This document shows positions 55,885 through 64,000 of a stretch of 64,000 bases of DNA, piece after piece; position 1 is the stretch's first letter; each line of letters starts with the position of its first letter. The DNA comes from Robbsia betulipollinis (GTDB lineage Bacteria > Pseudomonadota > Gammaproteobacteria > Burkholderiales > Burkholderiaceae). The stretch covers positions 235,683-299,682 of the forward strand of contig NZ_JAPMXC010000006.1 of the NCBI RefSeq assembly GCF_026624755.1. Direction: 5' to 3'. The position numbers and the translations under genes were made by a program. A model generated the notes under the pieces. That model did no database searches, had not been told where the DNA came from, and saw only the letters and a list, made by a program, of their open reading frames with translations.

Positions 55885-58800
55885 GTCGAATCTCGTGTCG
55901 ATGCGGCCGCGCCCGGGGGCGGTGCGTCGCGCTTGTCTTCCTGCTTGTCTTGTTGCTTGTCTTGTTGCTTGTCTTGTTGCTTGTCTTCTTGCTTGCCGTC
56001 AGCTTCGTGACCGTGCCCGGCCTCGCGCCGCGCCGCGCGCTTCGCGAGACGGCTATGCACGCCGGCAAAGACCAGCGGTACGAACAGCAGCGTCGATACG
56101 GTGGCCAGCAGCAGGCCACCGATCACCGCACGCCCCAGTGGCGCGTTCTGTTCCGCGCCCTCGCCCAGACCCAGCGCCATCGGCACCATGCCGATGATCA
56201 TCGCGGTCGCGGTCATGAGGACCGGACGAATCCGGGTGGCTCCCGCTTCCAGCGCGGCGGCCAGCGGGGCGGCGCCGCCCTCCAGGCGCTGCCGGGCGAA
56301 CGCCACCACCAGGATGCTGTTGGCGGTGGCCACTCCGACGGTCATGATCGCGCCGGTCAGGGCCGGCACGCTCAGGTGCGTGCGGGTCAGGAACAGCATC
56401 CAGGCAATCCCCGCCAAAGCTGCGGGCAGGCCGCTGATGATGACCAGCGGATCGAGCCAGGATTGGAAATTGATGACCATGATCAGGTACACGAGCACGA
56501 TGGCCATCGCCACACCCAGGCCCAGCCCCACGAACGACGACTGCATCGTCGCCACCTGACCGAGCAGATTGATTTCCGTACCCTTCGGCAAAGACTTGCG
56601 CGCCTGCGCGACGATCCGCTGGATGTCGCTGGCGACGCTGCCCAGATCGCGTTCCTCGACGCTGACGTAGACGTCGATCGACGGCTGGATATTGTAGTGA
56701 TTGACGACCGCGGGCTGAACGGCTGGCCGTACCTGCACCAGGTTGCCCAACAATTGCGGCACCCCGCCCGATGGGCCGGACACCGGTGTACGCAGCAGAT
56801 CGTCGAGGCTCTGTACCTGATATTGCGGTGTCTGCACCGACACCGGGTACTCGACGCCATTGTCCGGACTCAACCAGAAGGACGGCGTCGTCTGCGAACT
56901 TCCCGACAACGAAATCAGCACTTCCTGGGTAACGTTCTGCGCGCTCAGTCCCAATTGCTGCAAGCGGCTGCGATTCATCTGCAGCGTCAACATCGGTGCG
57001 TCCACGCGTTGCTGGATATGGGTATCCACAGTGCCGCGCAGCTGCGCGATCTGCTTCATCAACGTGCTGGCGACCTTGAAATTCGCCTGTTGATCCTTGC
57101 CGCGTACCTGCAGGTCGACCGCGGCCGGCTGGCCGAAATTCAGGATCTGCGTGACGATGTCGGCCGGCTGGAAGAAGAATTCGACGCCCGGGAACCGCTG
57201 CGGCAGCACCCGACGCAGCGTGTCGATATAGCCGGCGGAGGGATGATGGTCCGCCGTCAACGCGATCTGGATCTCGCCATCGAGCGAGCCGATGGTGCCG
57301 GCGTTGCTGTAGGACAGATTGATGCCGCTGTTCGGCAGCCCGAGGTTGTCGACGATCGTGTCGATTTCACTGGCAGGCAGCGTCTGGCGTACCACTTTCT
57401 CGACCTCGTCCGCCAGACGCGCGGTTTCCTCGATGCGGTAGCCGGTGGGCGCGCGCATGTGCAGCCGGATCTGACCGGCGTCGACGCTCGGGAAAAAATC
57501 GCGGCCGAGCACGAATACCAGCAGCGAGGACAGCAGGCAGAAACCCAGGAAGGCGCCCGCGTAAAACCGTCGGCGCACCAGCATCGTACTCAGCAGCACG
57601 ATGTAGTTGCCGCGCACCTTCTCGAAAAGTTCGTCGAACCGGTGGTACAGCCGGCCGAACAGCGAGCCCGACGACTTTGGCGTCCCCGCCGCGCCGGAAT
57701 GCGCGGATGCCGGAGGCTGATCCTTCAGCAGCATCAGCGCCAGGGTCGGCACCAGGGTGCGCGACAGCAGGTAGGAAGCCAGCATGGCGAAGACCACCGC
57801 CTCCGCCAGCGGCACGAAAAGATAACGCGCCACGCCGGTGAGGAAGAACATGGGCACGAAGACGATGCAGATGCACAGCGTGGACACCAGGGCCGGGATG
57901 GCGATCTCGCCGGCACCGTTGCGAATCGCATCGTAACGGGCCGCGCCCTCGTGCAGGTGGCGTTCGATGTTCTCGATCGTCACGGTGGCGTCGTCCACCA
58001 AAATGCCCACGGCCAGCGCCAGGCCACCCAGCGTCATGATGTTGATCGTCTGGCCCAACGCATGCAGCACGATCAACGACGACAGGATCGAGAGCGGGAT
58101 CGACACCGCGATGATGATGGTGCTGCGCCAGTTTCCCAGGAACAACAGAATCAGCGCCGCGGTCAGCAGCGCGGCGATCAGCGCTTCGCGGACCAGTCCG
58201 GAAATAGATGCCTTGACAAAGATTGACTGGTCAAACAAAGGCGAAATCTTGATGCCCTGTTGCACTGTCTGCTGCAGACGCGGCAGCATCGCCTTCAAGG
58301 AACTGACAATGGCGAGCGTCGAGGCATTGCCGTTCTTCAGCACCGTGATCAGCACGCCGCGCTTGCCGTCCTGCCGGACGATATTGGTTTGCGGGATCGA
58401 ACCGTCGCGCACGTGGGCGACCTCGCGCATGTAGGTGGTGGCGCCGTCGACCGTGCGAATGGGGATATCGTTCAGCTCGGCGATGGTCGCAGGCGATCCA
58501 TTCATATTCACGATGAACTCCGTCTGTCCGAGTTTCGCGGTCCCGGTCGGCAGGATCAGATTCTGTGCATTGACGGCATTGACGACATCGAGGGGCGTCA
58601 GGCCCTTGGCAAGCAAGGCCCGCGTGTCCAGATCGACGGCGATGGCGCGCGTCTTGCCGCCATAGGGATAGGGCGAGGCCGCGCCCGGGATCGTCACGAT
58701 CTGCGGCCGCAGAAAATTCAGCGCCGCGTCGCCGAGTTGCTGCTCGCTGACGTTCGACCCGGAAAGTCCGAGCTGGATGACCGGAATGCTCGAAGCGGAA

Positions 58801-59195
58801 TAACTGATGACCAGCGGCGGCGTCGCCCCCGGCGGCATCTGCTTCAACTGGGCTTGCTCGTTCGCCACCGTCTGCGCGATCGCGGTCGGCAGCACCGCGT
58901 CCGGTTGGAGAAACAGCTTGATGATGGCGATGCCGGGCAACGACTGCGACTCGACATGCTCGATGTTGTTGACCGTCGTCGTGAGGCTGCGCTCGTTGAC
59001 GGAGGTGATTCGGTCCGAGATGTCTTTCGCGGACAGCCCGTTGTAGGTCCAGATGACGCTGATGACCGGAATATCGATGTTCGGCAGCACGTCCGTGGGC
59101 GTGGTGAAGATCACGAACGGCGTTGCCATCAGGATCATCAAGGCCATCACGATGAACGTGTAGGGCCGTTTCAGCGCAATATCGACAATCCACAT
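55881..59195 (-). CDS. RND-family efflux pump (HAE1/MdtB-like)
   Basis: Proton-driven inner-membrane pump of 1104 residues with the RND layout: helix 1, large periplasmic loop, helices 2-7, second loop, helices 8-12. The proton-relay aspartates are in LAVGILVDDATVTIENIERH (motif A, about 400-420). GFDQSIFVKASISGLVREAL-type and FLTGVARYLFVPLAEAVVFA segments fit the MdtB/MexK-like group. The C-terminal cytoplasmic tail has five DKQQ/E repeats (12-bp DNA repeats). It is the first gene of the pump-adaptor-channel operon, starting MWIVDIALKRPYT. Its substrates are unknown. Confidence 0.93.
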   Translation of the reverse strand: MWIVDIALKRPYTFIVMALMILMATPFVIFTTPTDVLPNIDIPVISVIWTYNGLSAKDISDRITSVNERSLTTTVNNIEHVESQSLPGIAIIKLFLQPDAVLPTAIAQTVANEQAQLKQMPPGATPPLVISYSASSIPVIQLGLSGSNVSEQQLGDAALNFLRPQIVTIPGAASPYPYGGKTRAIAVDLDTRALLAKGLTPLDVVNAVNAQNLILPTGTAKLGQTEFIVNMNGSPATIAELNDIPIRTVDGATTYMREVAHVRDGSIPQTNIVRQDGKRGVLITVLKNGNASTLAIVSSLKAMLPRLQQTVQQGIKISPLFDQSIFVKASISGLVREALIAALLTAALILLFLGNWRSTIIIAVSIPLSILSSLIVLHALGQTINIMTLGGLALAVGILVDDATVTIENIERHLHEGAARYDAIRNGAGEIAIPALVSTLCICIVFVPMFFLTGVARYLFVPLAEAVVFAMLASYLLSRTLVPTLALMLLKDQPPASAHSGAAGTPKSSGSLFGRLYHRFDELFEKVRGNYIVLLSTMLVRRRFYAGAFLGFCLLSSLLVFVLGRDFFPSVDAGQIRLHMRAPTGYRIEETARLADEVEKVVRQTLPASEIDTIVDNLGLPNSGINLSYSNAGTIGSLDGEIQIALTADHHPSAGYIDTLRRVLPQRFPGVEFFFQPADIVTQILNFGQPAAVDLQVRGKDQQANFKVASTLMKQIAQLRGTVDTHIQQRVDAPMLTLQMNRSRLQQLGLSAQNVTQEVLISLSGSSQTTPSFWLSPDNGVEYPVSVQTPQYQVQSLDDLLRTPVSGPSGGVPQLLGNLVQVRPAVQPAVVNHYNIQPSIDVYVSVEERDLGSVASDIQRIVAQARKSLPKGTEINLLGQVATMQSSFVGLGLGVAMAIVLVYLIMVINFQSWLDPLVIISGLPAALAGIAWMLFLTRTHLSVPALTGAIMTVGVATANSILVVAFARQRLEGGAAPLAAALEAGATRIRPVLMTATAMIIGMVPMALGLGEGAEQNAPLGRAVIGGLLLATVSTLLFVPLVFAGVHSRLAKRAARREAGHGHEADGKQEDKQQDKQQDKQQDKQEDKRDAPPPGAAASTRDST
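55932..55991. repeat. 12-bp minisatellite in the pump gene tail (five copies)
   Basis: Five consecutive 12-base units based on CTTGTCTTGTTG (55932-55943, 55944-55955, 55956-55967, 55968-55979, 55980-55991); the first and last carry one substitution each. They encode DKQQ/DKQE units in the pump C-terminal tail. Confidence 0.9.
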
Positions 59196-59202
59196 TGACG
59201 AT

Positions 59203-59280
59203 GTTTCCGGAAGGCAAGGGACTTGCGGCTAGGACGGTCGCTTCGCACGGTGGTGCAGGGCCATCCTGCCTGCCGGAAAC
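59203..59280 (-). promoter_or_regulatory. Long inverted repeat in the leader of the RND operon
   Basis: A 14-base arm at 59203-59216 and its near-perfect complement at 59267-59280 (one mismatch) are separated by 50 bases. The near arm contains GGAAAC, the only ribosome-binding-like sequence before the pump ATG at 59195. Folding in the leftward mRNA would hide the start site; alternatively the repeat is an operator. Confidence 0.6.
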
Positions 59281-59397
59281 GTGCTACATCATAGCGTGCG
59301 CAGTAAAACGCGGTTGCCTATCCCGGCGTGCCGGAGCAGGGGAAATCTTACGAAATATCACAAAAAACCCGCGTGGAGGGCGCGGTAAAACAGGCGC

Positions 59398-59428
59398 AAA
59401 AAAAAGGCGCCGTTCAGGGCGCCTTTTT
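59398..59428 (-). terminator. Strong intrinsic terminator after lpxC
   Basis: AAAAAGGCGCC (59401-59411) and GGCGCCTTTTT (59418-59428) form a stem with a 6-base loop. In the leftward direction it runs into eight Ts (59405-59398), ending the lpxC transcript before the pump operon. The mirror-image T-run could also stop rightward transcripts. Confidence 0.9.
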
Positions 59429-59474
59429 CATCATTCGTCAGCCGGTGCTTCCCGGCCCACGCCACGCGGGCTGC

Positions 59475-60392
59475 TCAGGCGAACACGCCCTGCACTTCCA
59501 GCCCGAAACCCTTGGGCGCCGTCTTCGCGTCCTCGAAGGTGACGAATTCGAACGCTTCCTCGTGGGCGAACATCTCGCGCAGCAGCAGGTTGTTGAGCCC
59601 GTGCCCGGACTTGTACGCGGTGTAGGCGCCGATCAGCGGGCTGCCTGCCACATACAGGTCGCCGATCGCGTCAAGGGTCTTGTGCTTGACGAACTCGTCC
59701 TCGTAGCGCAGACCGTCGGCGTTCAGGATGCGGTATTCGTCGAGAACGATGGCATTTTCCATGCTGCCGCCGCGCGCCAGCCCCAGTTCCCGCATCGCCT
59801 CGAATTCATAGGCGAAACCGAACGTACGGGCCCGGGCAATGTCGCGCGTGTAGGACGTTTCCGCGAAATCGACCTCCACTTCCTGTCCGGTCTTGTCGAC
59901 CGCGGGATGATGGAAATCGATGGTGAATTTGAGTTTGAATCCGAAAAACGGTTCGAGGCGGGCGTACTTGTCGCCCTCCCGTACCTCGACCATCTTCTTG
60001 ATTCGGATAAAACGTTTTGCCGCATTCTGTTCCTCGATCCCGGCCGACTGGATCAGGAACACAAAGGACGCCGCGCTGCCGTCCATGATCGGAATTTCCT
60101 CGGCCGTGATATCGACATAGAGATTGTCGATTCCCAGTCCGGCGCAGGCGGACATCAAATGTTCGATCGTCGATACGCGCGCCCCGTCCTTTTCCAGGAC
60201 CGACGCCATGCGTGTTCCCCCAATGGCGTGTGCGCTCGCCGGGATATCCACCGCCGGTTCGAGATCGATACGCGAAAAGACAATGCCCGTACCGGGAGCA
60301 GCCGGACGCAAGGTCAGTTCGACCTTCCGCCCCGAGTGCAGACCAATCCCCACCGTCTTTACGATCGTCTTGATGGTGCGCTGCTTTAACAT
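59475..60392 (-). CDS. lpxC: UDP-3-O-acyl-N-acetylglucosamine deacetylase
   Basis: Zinc enzyme for the committed step of lipid A synthesis in the cytoplasm. The 305-residue protein begins [21 protein letters not shown]. The first zinc ligand is H78 in [21 protein letters not shown] supplies the second His/Asp pair, and late [10 protein letters not shown] holds the catalytic His. It follows ftsZ in the standard order with a 298-base gap, and a strong terminator comes after it. Confidence 0.98.
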   Translation of the reverse strand: MLKQRTIKTIVKTVGIGLHSGRKVELTLRPAAPGTGIVFSRIDLEPAVDIPASAHAIGGTRMASVLEKDGARVSTIEHLMSACAGLGIDNLYVDITAEEIPIMDGSAASFVFLIQSAGIEEQNAAKRFIRIKKMVEVREGDKYARLEPFFGFKLKFTIDFHHPAVDKTGQEVEVDFAETSYTRDIARARTFGFAYEFEAMRELGLARGGSMENAIVLDEYRILNADGLRYEDEFVKHKTLDAIGDLYVAGSPLIGAYTAYKSGHGLNNLLLREMFAHEEAFEFVTFEDAKTAPKGFGLEVQGVFA

Positions 60393-60690
60393 TGGATGAA
60401 CTTTTTTAATAAACTTTACTGATTGATTTTCCCAATCACGCTCTTTTACTTCATAGCCCCCATTCTAACAAAGTCGCTTCCATTGCGGCTTTTCCATCTG
60501 TTGCCATGTGTTACTTTTTGATGACACGGCGGCCCGCCGGACCAGGGGAGGCTTCCTCGTCCGGCGTACCGTCGCTTTTATGACACATTACCGTTCCGCT
60601 CCTTGCCCGAGGCGCGTCGCGTTCCCCTTGTCAACGGCAGGTTTCGCCATTCCTGAAGGGCGACGTGATGAACGGCCGTGGTCAGTCATC

Positions 60691-61881
60691 TCAGTCCGCC
60701 TGCTTGCGCAGGAAGGCCGGGATGTCATAGGTGTCGACACCCTTCTCCTGCAGGGCCGCAACGTGCGACGCCGCGGTTTCACGCGTGTTGCGCCAGACGG
60801 CGGGCGTGTCGAGCGAGCCGTAGTCCGCCGTCGAGTGCGTCGTCGTCGGGTGGCTGCCCACCGACATCGGCGCATTGTCGGTACCGGTGCGCAGCAAGGT
60901 CATCGGCGCCTGGTGCGCCGCCTTCTTCGCGGTGCGACCCAGGCCGGTGGCGACCACCGTCACGCGCAGCGCATCGCCCATCGCGTCGTCGTACACCGTA
61001 CCGAAGATCACCGTCGCGTCTTCCGCGGCGTAGCTCTTGATGGTGTTCATGACTTCGCGGGTTTCCGACAGGCGCAGCGACCGGCTGGCCGTGATGTTGA
61101 CCAGCACGCCGCGCGCACCCGAGAGATCGACGCCTTCGAGCAGCGGACTGGCGACCGCCTGCTCCGCCGCCAGACGCGCGCGGTCGACGCCGGCCACCGT
61201 CGCGGTGCCCATCATCGCCTTGCCCTGCTCGCCCATCACCGTCTTGACGTCCTCGAAGTCGACGTTCACCAGACCGTCGACGTTGATGATCTCGGCAATC
61301 CCGGCGACCGCGTTGTGCAGAACGTCGTCCGCGCACTGGAAGCACTTGTCCATCTCGGCATCGTCGCCCATGACGTCGAACAGCTTGTCATTGAGCACGA
61401 CGATCAGCGAATCGACGTTTTCCTCGAGTTGCTGCGAGCCGGCCTCGGCGACGCGCTTGCGCTTGCCGCCTTCGAATTCGAACGGCTTGGAGACGACACC
61501 CACCGTCAGGATGCCCATTTCCTTCGCGCATTGCGCCACCACGGGCGCCGCGCCCGTGCCGGTGCCGCCGCCCATGCCGGCGGTGATGAACACCATGTGC
61601 GCGCCGCGCAGCGCGTCGCAGATGCGCTCGCGCGCTTCCTCCGCGGCCGCCTGGCCCATTTCGGGCTTCGCGCCCGCGCCCAGCCCGGTCTTGCCCAGCT
61701 GGATCACGCTGGCCGCCTTCATCCGCGCCAGCGCCTGCGCGTCCGTATTCATGCAGACGAAATCGACGCCCTGGACGCCGCGGTCGATCATGTGCTGAAC
61801 GGCATTGCCGCCCGCACCCCCCACGCCGACGACCTTGATCACCGTACCGTTGGTTTCGGTTTCCAGCATTTCGAATTCCAT
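60691..61881 (-). CDS. ftsZ: Cell division protein FtsZ
   Basis: Tubulin-like GTPase that polymerises into the Z ring. The 396-residue protein starts MEFEMLETETNG at 61881; GGAGG lies 5 bases upstream, so the ATG at 61893 inside that sequence is not the start. GGAGGN binds nucleotide, the tubulin signature GGGTGTG is at 104-110, the T7 loop is present, and the C-terminal YDIPAFLRKQAD is the ZipA/FtsA-binding tail. The ZapD gene is also in this window. Confidence 0.98.
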   Translation of the reverse strand: MEFEMLETETNGTVIKVVGVGGAGGNAVQHMIDRGVQGVDFVCMNTDAQALARMKAASVIQLGKTGLGAGAKPEMGQAAAEEARERICDALRGAHMVFITAGMGGGTGTGAAPVVAQCAKEMGILTVGVVSKPFEFEGGKRKRVAEAGSQQLEENVDSLIVVLNDKLFDVMGDDAEMDKCFQCADDVLHNAVAGIAEIINVDGLVNVDFEDVKTVMGEQGKAMMGTATVAGVDRARLAAEQAVASPLLEGVDLSGARGVLVNITASRSLRLSETREVMNTIKSYAAEDATVIFGTVYDDAMGDALRVTVVATGLGRTAKKAAHQAPMTLLRTGTDNAPMSVGSHPTTTHSTADYGSLDTPAVWRNTRETAASHVAALQEKGVDTYDIPAFLRKQAD

Positions 61882-62088
61882 GTTTGCCTCCATCTCGATT
61901 AAGGATATGTCCTGATTCGGCGATCGGTCCGCGACCCCGCTCGGGCAAGCGAGGCCGCGAGCGCCGCCGCCGCGCGGCGCTAACTGCAGTATTACCGTAT
62001 TGCCATGGCGCTTCCACTGCGTTTTTTTCGCGCACTGTCCGGTTTTGCTGCCGGCCCCGAAGGGACGGTCACCGCGCCGGGCGCCCGC

Positions 62089-63321
62089 TTAAAAATTGCC
62101 CACGAACCATTCTTTCATGCGTGTCCAGATCTGCCCCGCCGACCCGCTCTGCACGGCGACTTTCCGGCCGCGCGAGCGCTGCGCGTGCGCTTCGCGCAGC
62201 AGCCCCATCGCGGTCGCGTAACGCGGATTGCGTACCACGTCGGCCAGACCGCCGGAATACTCGGGCACGCCCACCCGTACCGGTTTCAGAAAGATGTCCT
62301 CGCCCAGCTCCACCATCCCGGGCATCATCGACGCGCCGCCTGTGAGGACGATACCCGAGGACAGAAGTTCCTCATACCCGGATTCACGTACCACCTGCTG
62401 AACCAGCGAGAACAGTTCCTCGACGCGCGGCTCGATCACGGCCGCCAGCGCCTGCCGCGACAGGGTCCGCGGCCCGCGCTCGCCGAGGCCCGGCACCTCG
62501 ATCATTTCGTCGGGATCGGCGAGCGTCTGCTTGGCGATGCCGTGCGACACCTTGATGTCCTCGGCGTCGGGCGTCGGCGTGCGCAGGGCCATCGCGACGT
62601 CGCTGGTGATCTGGTCCCCGGCGATCGGAATCACCGCGGTATGGCGGATCGCGCCCTCGCTGAAGATCGCGATGTCGGTCGTGCCGCCGCCGATGTCGAC
62701 CAGCACCACGCCCAGTTCGCGTTCGTCCTCGGTCAGCACCGCGAGACTTGATGCGAGCGGCTGCAGCACCAGGTCGTTGACCTCGAGCCCGCAGCGGCGC
62801 ACGCACTTGACGATGTTCTGGGCGGCCGACACCGCGCCGGTCACGATGTGCACCTTCACCTCGAGCCGGATGCCGCTCATGCCGATCGGCTCGCGTACGT
62901 CCTCCTGCCCGTCGATGATGAACTCCTGCGTCAGGATGTGCAGGACCTGCTGATCCGTCGGGATATTGATCGCCTTCGCGGTCTCGATCACGCGCGCCAC
63001 GTCGGCCTGCGTGACCTCCTTGTCCTTGATCGCCACCATGCCGCTCGAATTGAAGCTGCGGATGTGGCTGCCGGCGATGCCGGTGAACACATTCGTGATC
63101 TTGCAGTCGGCCATCAACTCGGCTTCCTCGAGCGCGCGCTGGATCGACTGCACCGTCGCCTCGATATTGACCACGACGCCCTTCTTCAGCCCCTTCGACT
63201 CGCTCTGGCCCAGTCCGATCACTTCGTAGCGCCCTTCGCCACGCAGCTCCCCGACGATCGCGACCACCTTGGCGGTACCGATATCGAGCGAGACCAACAG
63301 ATCTTTGAAGTCTTTACTCAT
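62089..63321 (-). CDS. ftsA: Cell division protein FtsA
   Basis: Actin-like protein that anchors FtsZ to the membrane. The 410-residue protein has SLDIGTAKVVAIVG (phosphate 1), the 1C subdomain (about 85-165), VDIGGGTTDIAIFSEG (phosphate 2), GIVLTGGASMMPGM (adenosine motif) and a C-terminal amphipathic helix QIWTRMKEWFVGNF for membrane binding. It follows ftsQ after 15 bases; 207 non-coding bases separate it from ftsZ, probably an additional ftsZ promoter region. Confidence 0.97.
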   Translation of the reverse strand: MSKDFKDLLVSLDIGTAKVVAIVGELRGEGRYEVIGLGQSESKGLKKGVVVNIEATVQSIQRALEEAELMADCKITNVFTGIAGSHIRSFNSSGMVAIKDKEVTQADVARVIETAKAINIPTDQQVLHILTQEFIIDGQEDVREPIGMSGIRLEVKVHIVTGAVSAAQNIVKCVRRCGLEVNDLVLQPLASSLAVLTEDERELGVVLVDIGGGTTDIAIFSEGAIRHTAVIPIAGDQITSDVAMALRTPTPDAEDIKVSHGIAKQTLADPDEMIEVPGLGERGPRTLSRQALAAVIEPRVEELFSLVQQVVRESGYEELLSSGIVLTGGASMMPGMVELGEDIFLKPVRVGVPEYSGGLADVVRNPRYATAMGLLREAHAQRSRGRKVAVQSGSAGQIWTRMKEWFVGNF

Positions 63322-63336
63322 GGCGTGTGTATGAAG

Positions 63337-64000
63337 TCATTTGTTTCCCTTGCTTGCGCTCGGATCCTGGGTGAAGCGCATGCTTGCGGCCCGGATCGCC
63401 AGCCCGTTCGGATAGCGCAGGTCCGCATGCTCGATATTGTCCCCCCAACGCCTGACCACCTGTGGCCAGGCCTTGACGAGACGCATGCTGCGCTCGTCGA
63501 GCGTCTGCGCGGTACGCTCGCGGCCCAGATCGATCTCGAGCCCGCTGGTCAGGCGCACGGTCCACGCATAGCGCGCCGACAGCGATACCGCTTCCGGCGC
63601 GGCGCCCAGTGGCGCGAGCCACTTCTGGAAGTCATGGTACCGCTGCACGACCATCTTCTCGCTGCCGACGGGGCCGGAGAACTCGGGGATGTCGTCGTCG
63701 ATCTCGGCCTGGTTCGCGGTGAACAGTTCGCCGTCGACGCTGACCAGCTGATTATCGCCCCAGGTCCCGAGCGGCCTGTACTCCTCGAGCGAGACCGCCA
63801 GGCCGTTCGGCCAGACGCGCCGCACGCTCGCCCGGCGCACCCACGGCATGGTTTCGAACGCGACGCGCGCCCGGTCCAGATCGACGGTGAAGTAATTGCC
63901 GCGCAGCGTGCCCACCACGTCGGCGCGAATCGTCGGCACATTGATGTGCGCGACGTCGCCCTCGACCTGGATCGCCCGCAGCGCGAACATCGGCCGCTCC
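63337..64000 (-). CDS. ftsQ: Cell division protein FtsQ, C-terminal part (partial)
   Basis: Bitopic division protein that links early and late divisome parts through FtsB and FtsL. The visible part reads ERPMFALRAIQVEGD at the right edge, i.e. the start of the POTRA domain (FALRAIQVEGDVAHI), then the FtsQ beta-domain (VRRVWPNGLAVSLEEYRPLGTWGDNQLVSVDGELF and LDERSMRLVKAWPQ regions). The cytoplasmic leader and membrane helix lie beyond the window; the ATG in RPMFAL is not the true start. It ends 15 bases before ftsA. Confidence 0.93.
   Translation of the reverse strand, partial: ERPMFALRAIQVEGDVAHINVPTIRADVVGTLRGNYFTVDLDRARVAFETMPWVRRASVRRVWPNGLAVSLEEYRPLGTWGDNQLVSVDGELFTANQAEIDDDIPEFSGPVGSEKMVVQRYHDFQKWLAPLGAAPEAVSLSARYAWTVRLTSGLEIDLGRERTAQTLDERSMRLVKAWPQVVRRWGDNIEHADLRYPNGLAIRAASMRFTQDPSASKGNK

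Overview
The window is GC-rich bacterial chromosome whose gene content and order match Burkholderiaceae (Burkholderia sensu lato or a close relative). Diagnostic runs are thiL-pgpA-pncC, mpl-esterase-RNase II-aroE-mtgA-pyrF, accB-accC-prmA, nrdA-nrdB, ampD-ccsA/ffh, rplU-rpmA-obgE-proB, pilB-pilC-pilD-coaE-zapD-yacG, argJ-secA-dciA and ftsQ-ftsA-ftsZ-lpxC. Almost everything is housekeeping. I see no insertion sequence, prophage, CRISPR array or rRNA; the only RNA gene I can support is one tRNA-Pro(CGG).

Layout. 1-4.3 kb: malic enzyme (cut by the left edge), then thiamine-phosphate kinase and phospholipid genes. 4.4-11.5 kb: a leftward block for peptidoglycan precursor recycling and synthesis (mpl, mtgA), shikimate (aroE), pyrimidine (pyrF) and RNA turnover. 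11.6-17.7 kb: rightward genes for an unknown protein, a periplasmic thioredoxin, acetyl-CoA carboxylase BCCP and biotin carboxylase, L11 methyltransferase, a PfkB kinase and a glycine-zipper lipoprotein. 17.8-25.9 kb: leftward histone H1-like protein, class Ia ribonucleotide reductase with a probable pair of NrdR boxes, AmpD and a cytochrome c assembly protein. 26-36 kb: ffh, a phosphoribosyltransferase, proS, rppH, proB, obgE, ribosomal proteins L27 and L21, ispB and the tRNA. 36-42.8 kb: a CorC-like membrane protein, a minimal pilus/type II assembly set, coaE, zapD and yacG. 42.8-51.4 kb: a serine palmitoyltransferase-like enzyme with a 3-ketosphinganine reductase-like SDR, then mutT, an ATPase, argJ, secA and dciA. 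51.5-59.2 kb: an accessory block with a small monooxygenase, a Tat-exported GT32-like protein and a tightly overlapping RND efflux operon. 59.4-64 kb: the end of the division and cell-wall cluster, with ftsQ cut by the right edge.

The most unusual parts are the sphingolipid-type enzyme pair, the exported glycosyltransferase-like protein with an altered DXD motif, and the RND operon, which seems to sit between dciA and lpxC. In-frame minisatellites also recur in disordered protein tails (ObgE, HlyD-type adaptor, RND pump, Mpl, NrdA, RNase II, NodT). The ObgE and ProB reading frames are separated by a single TAG. All gene assignments rest on reading motifs and translated sequence; no database search was possible.
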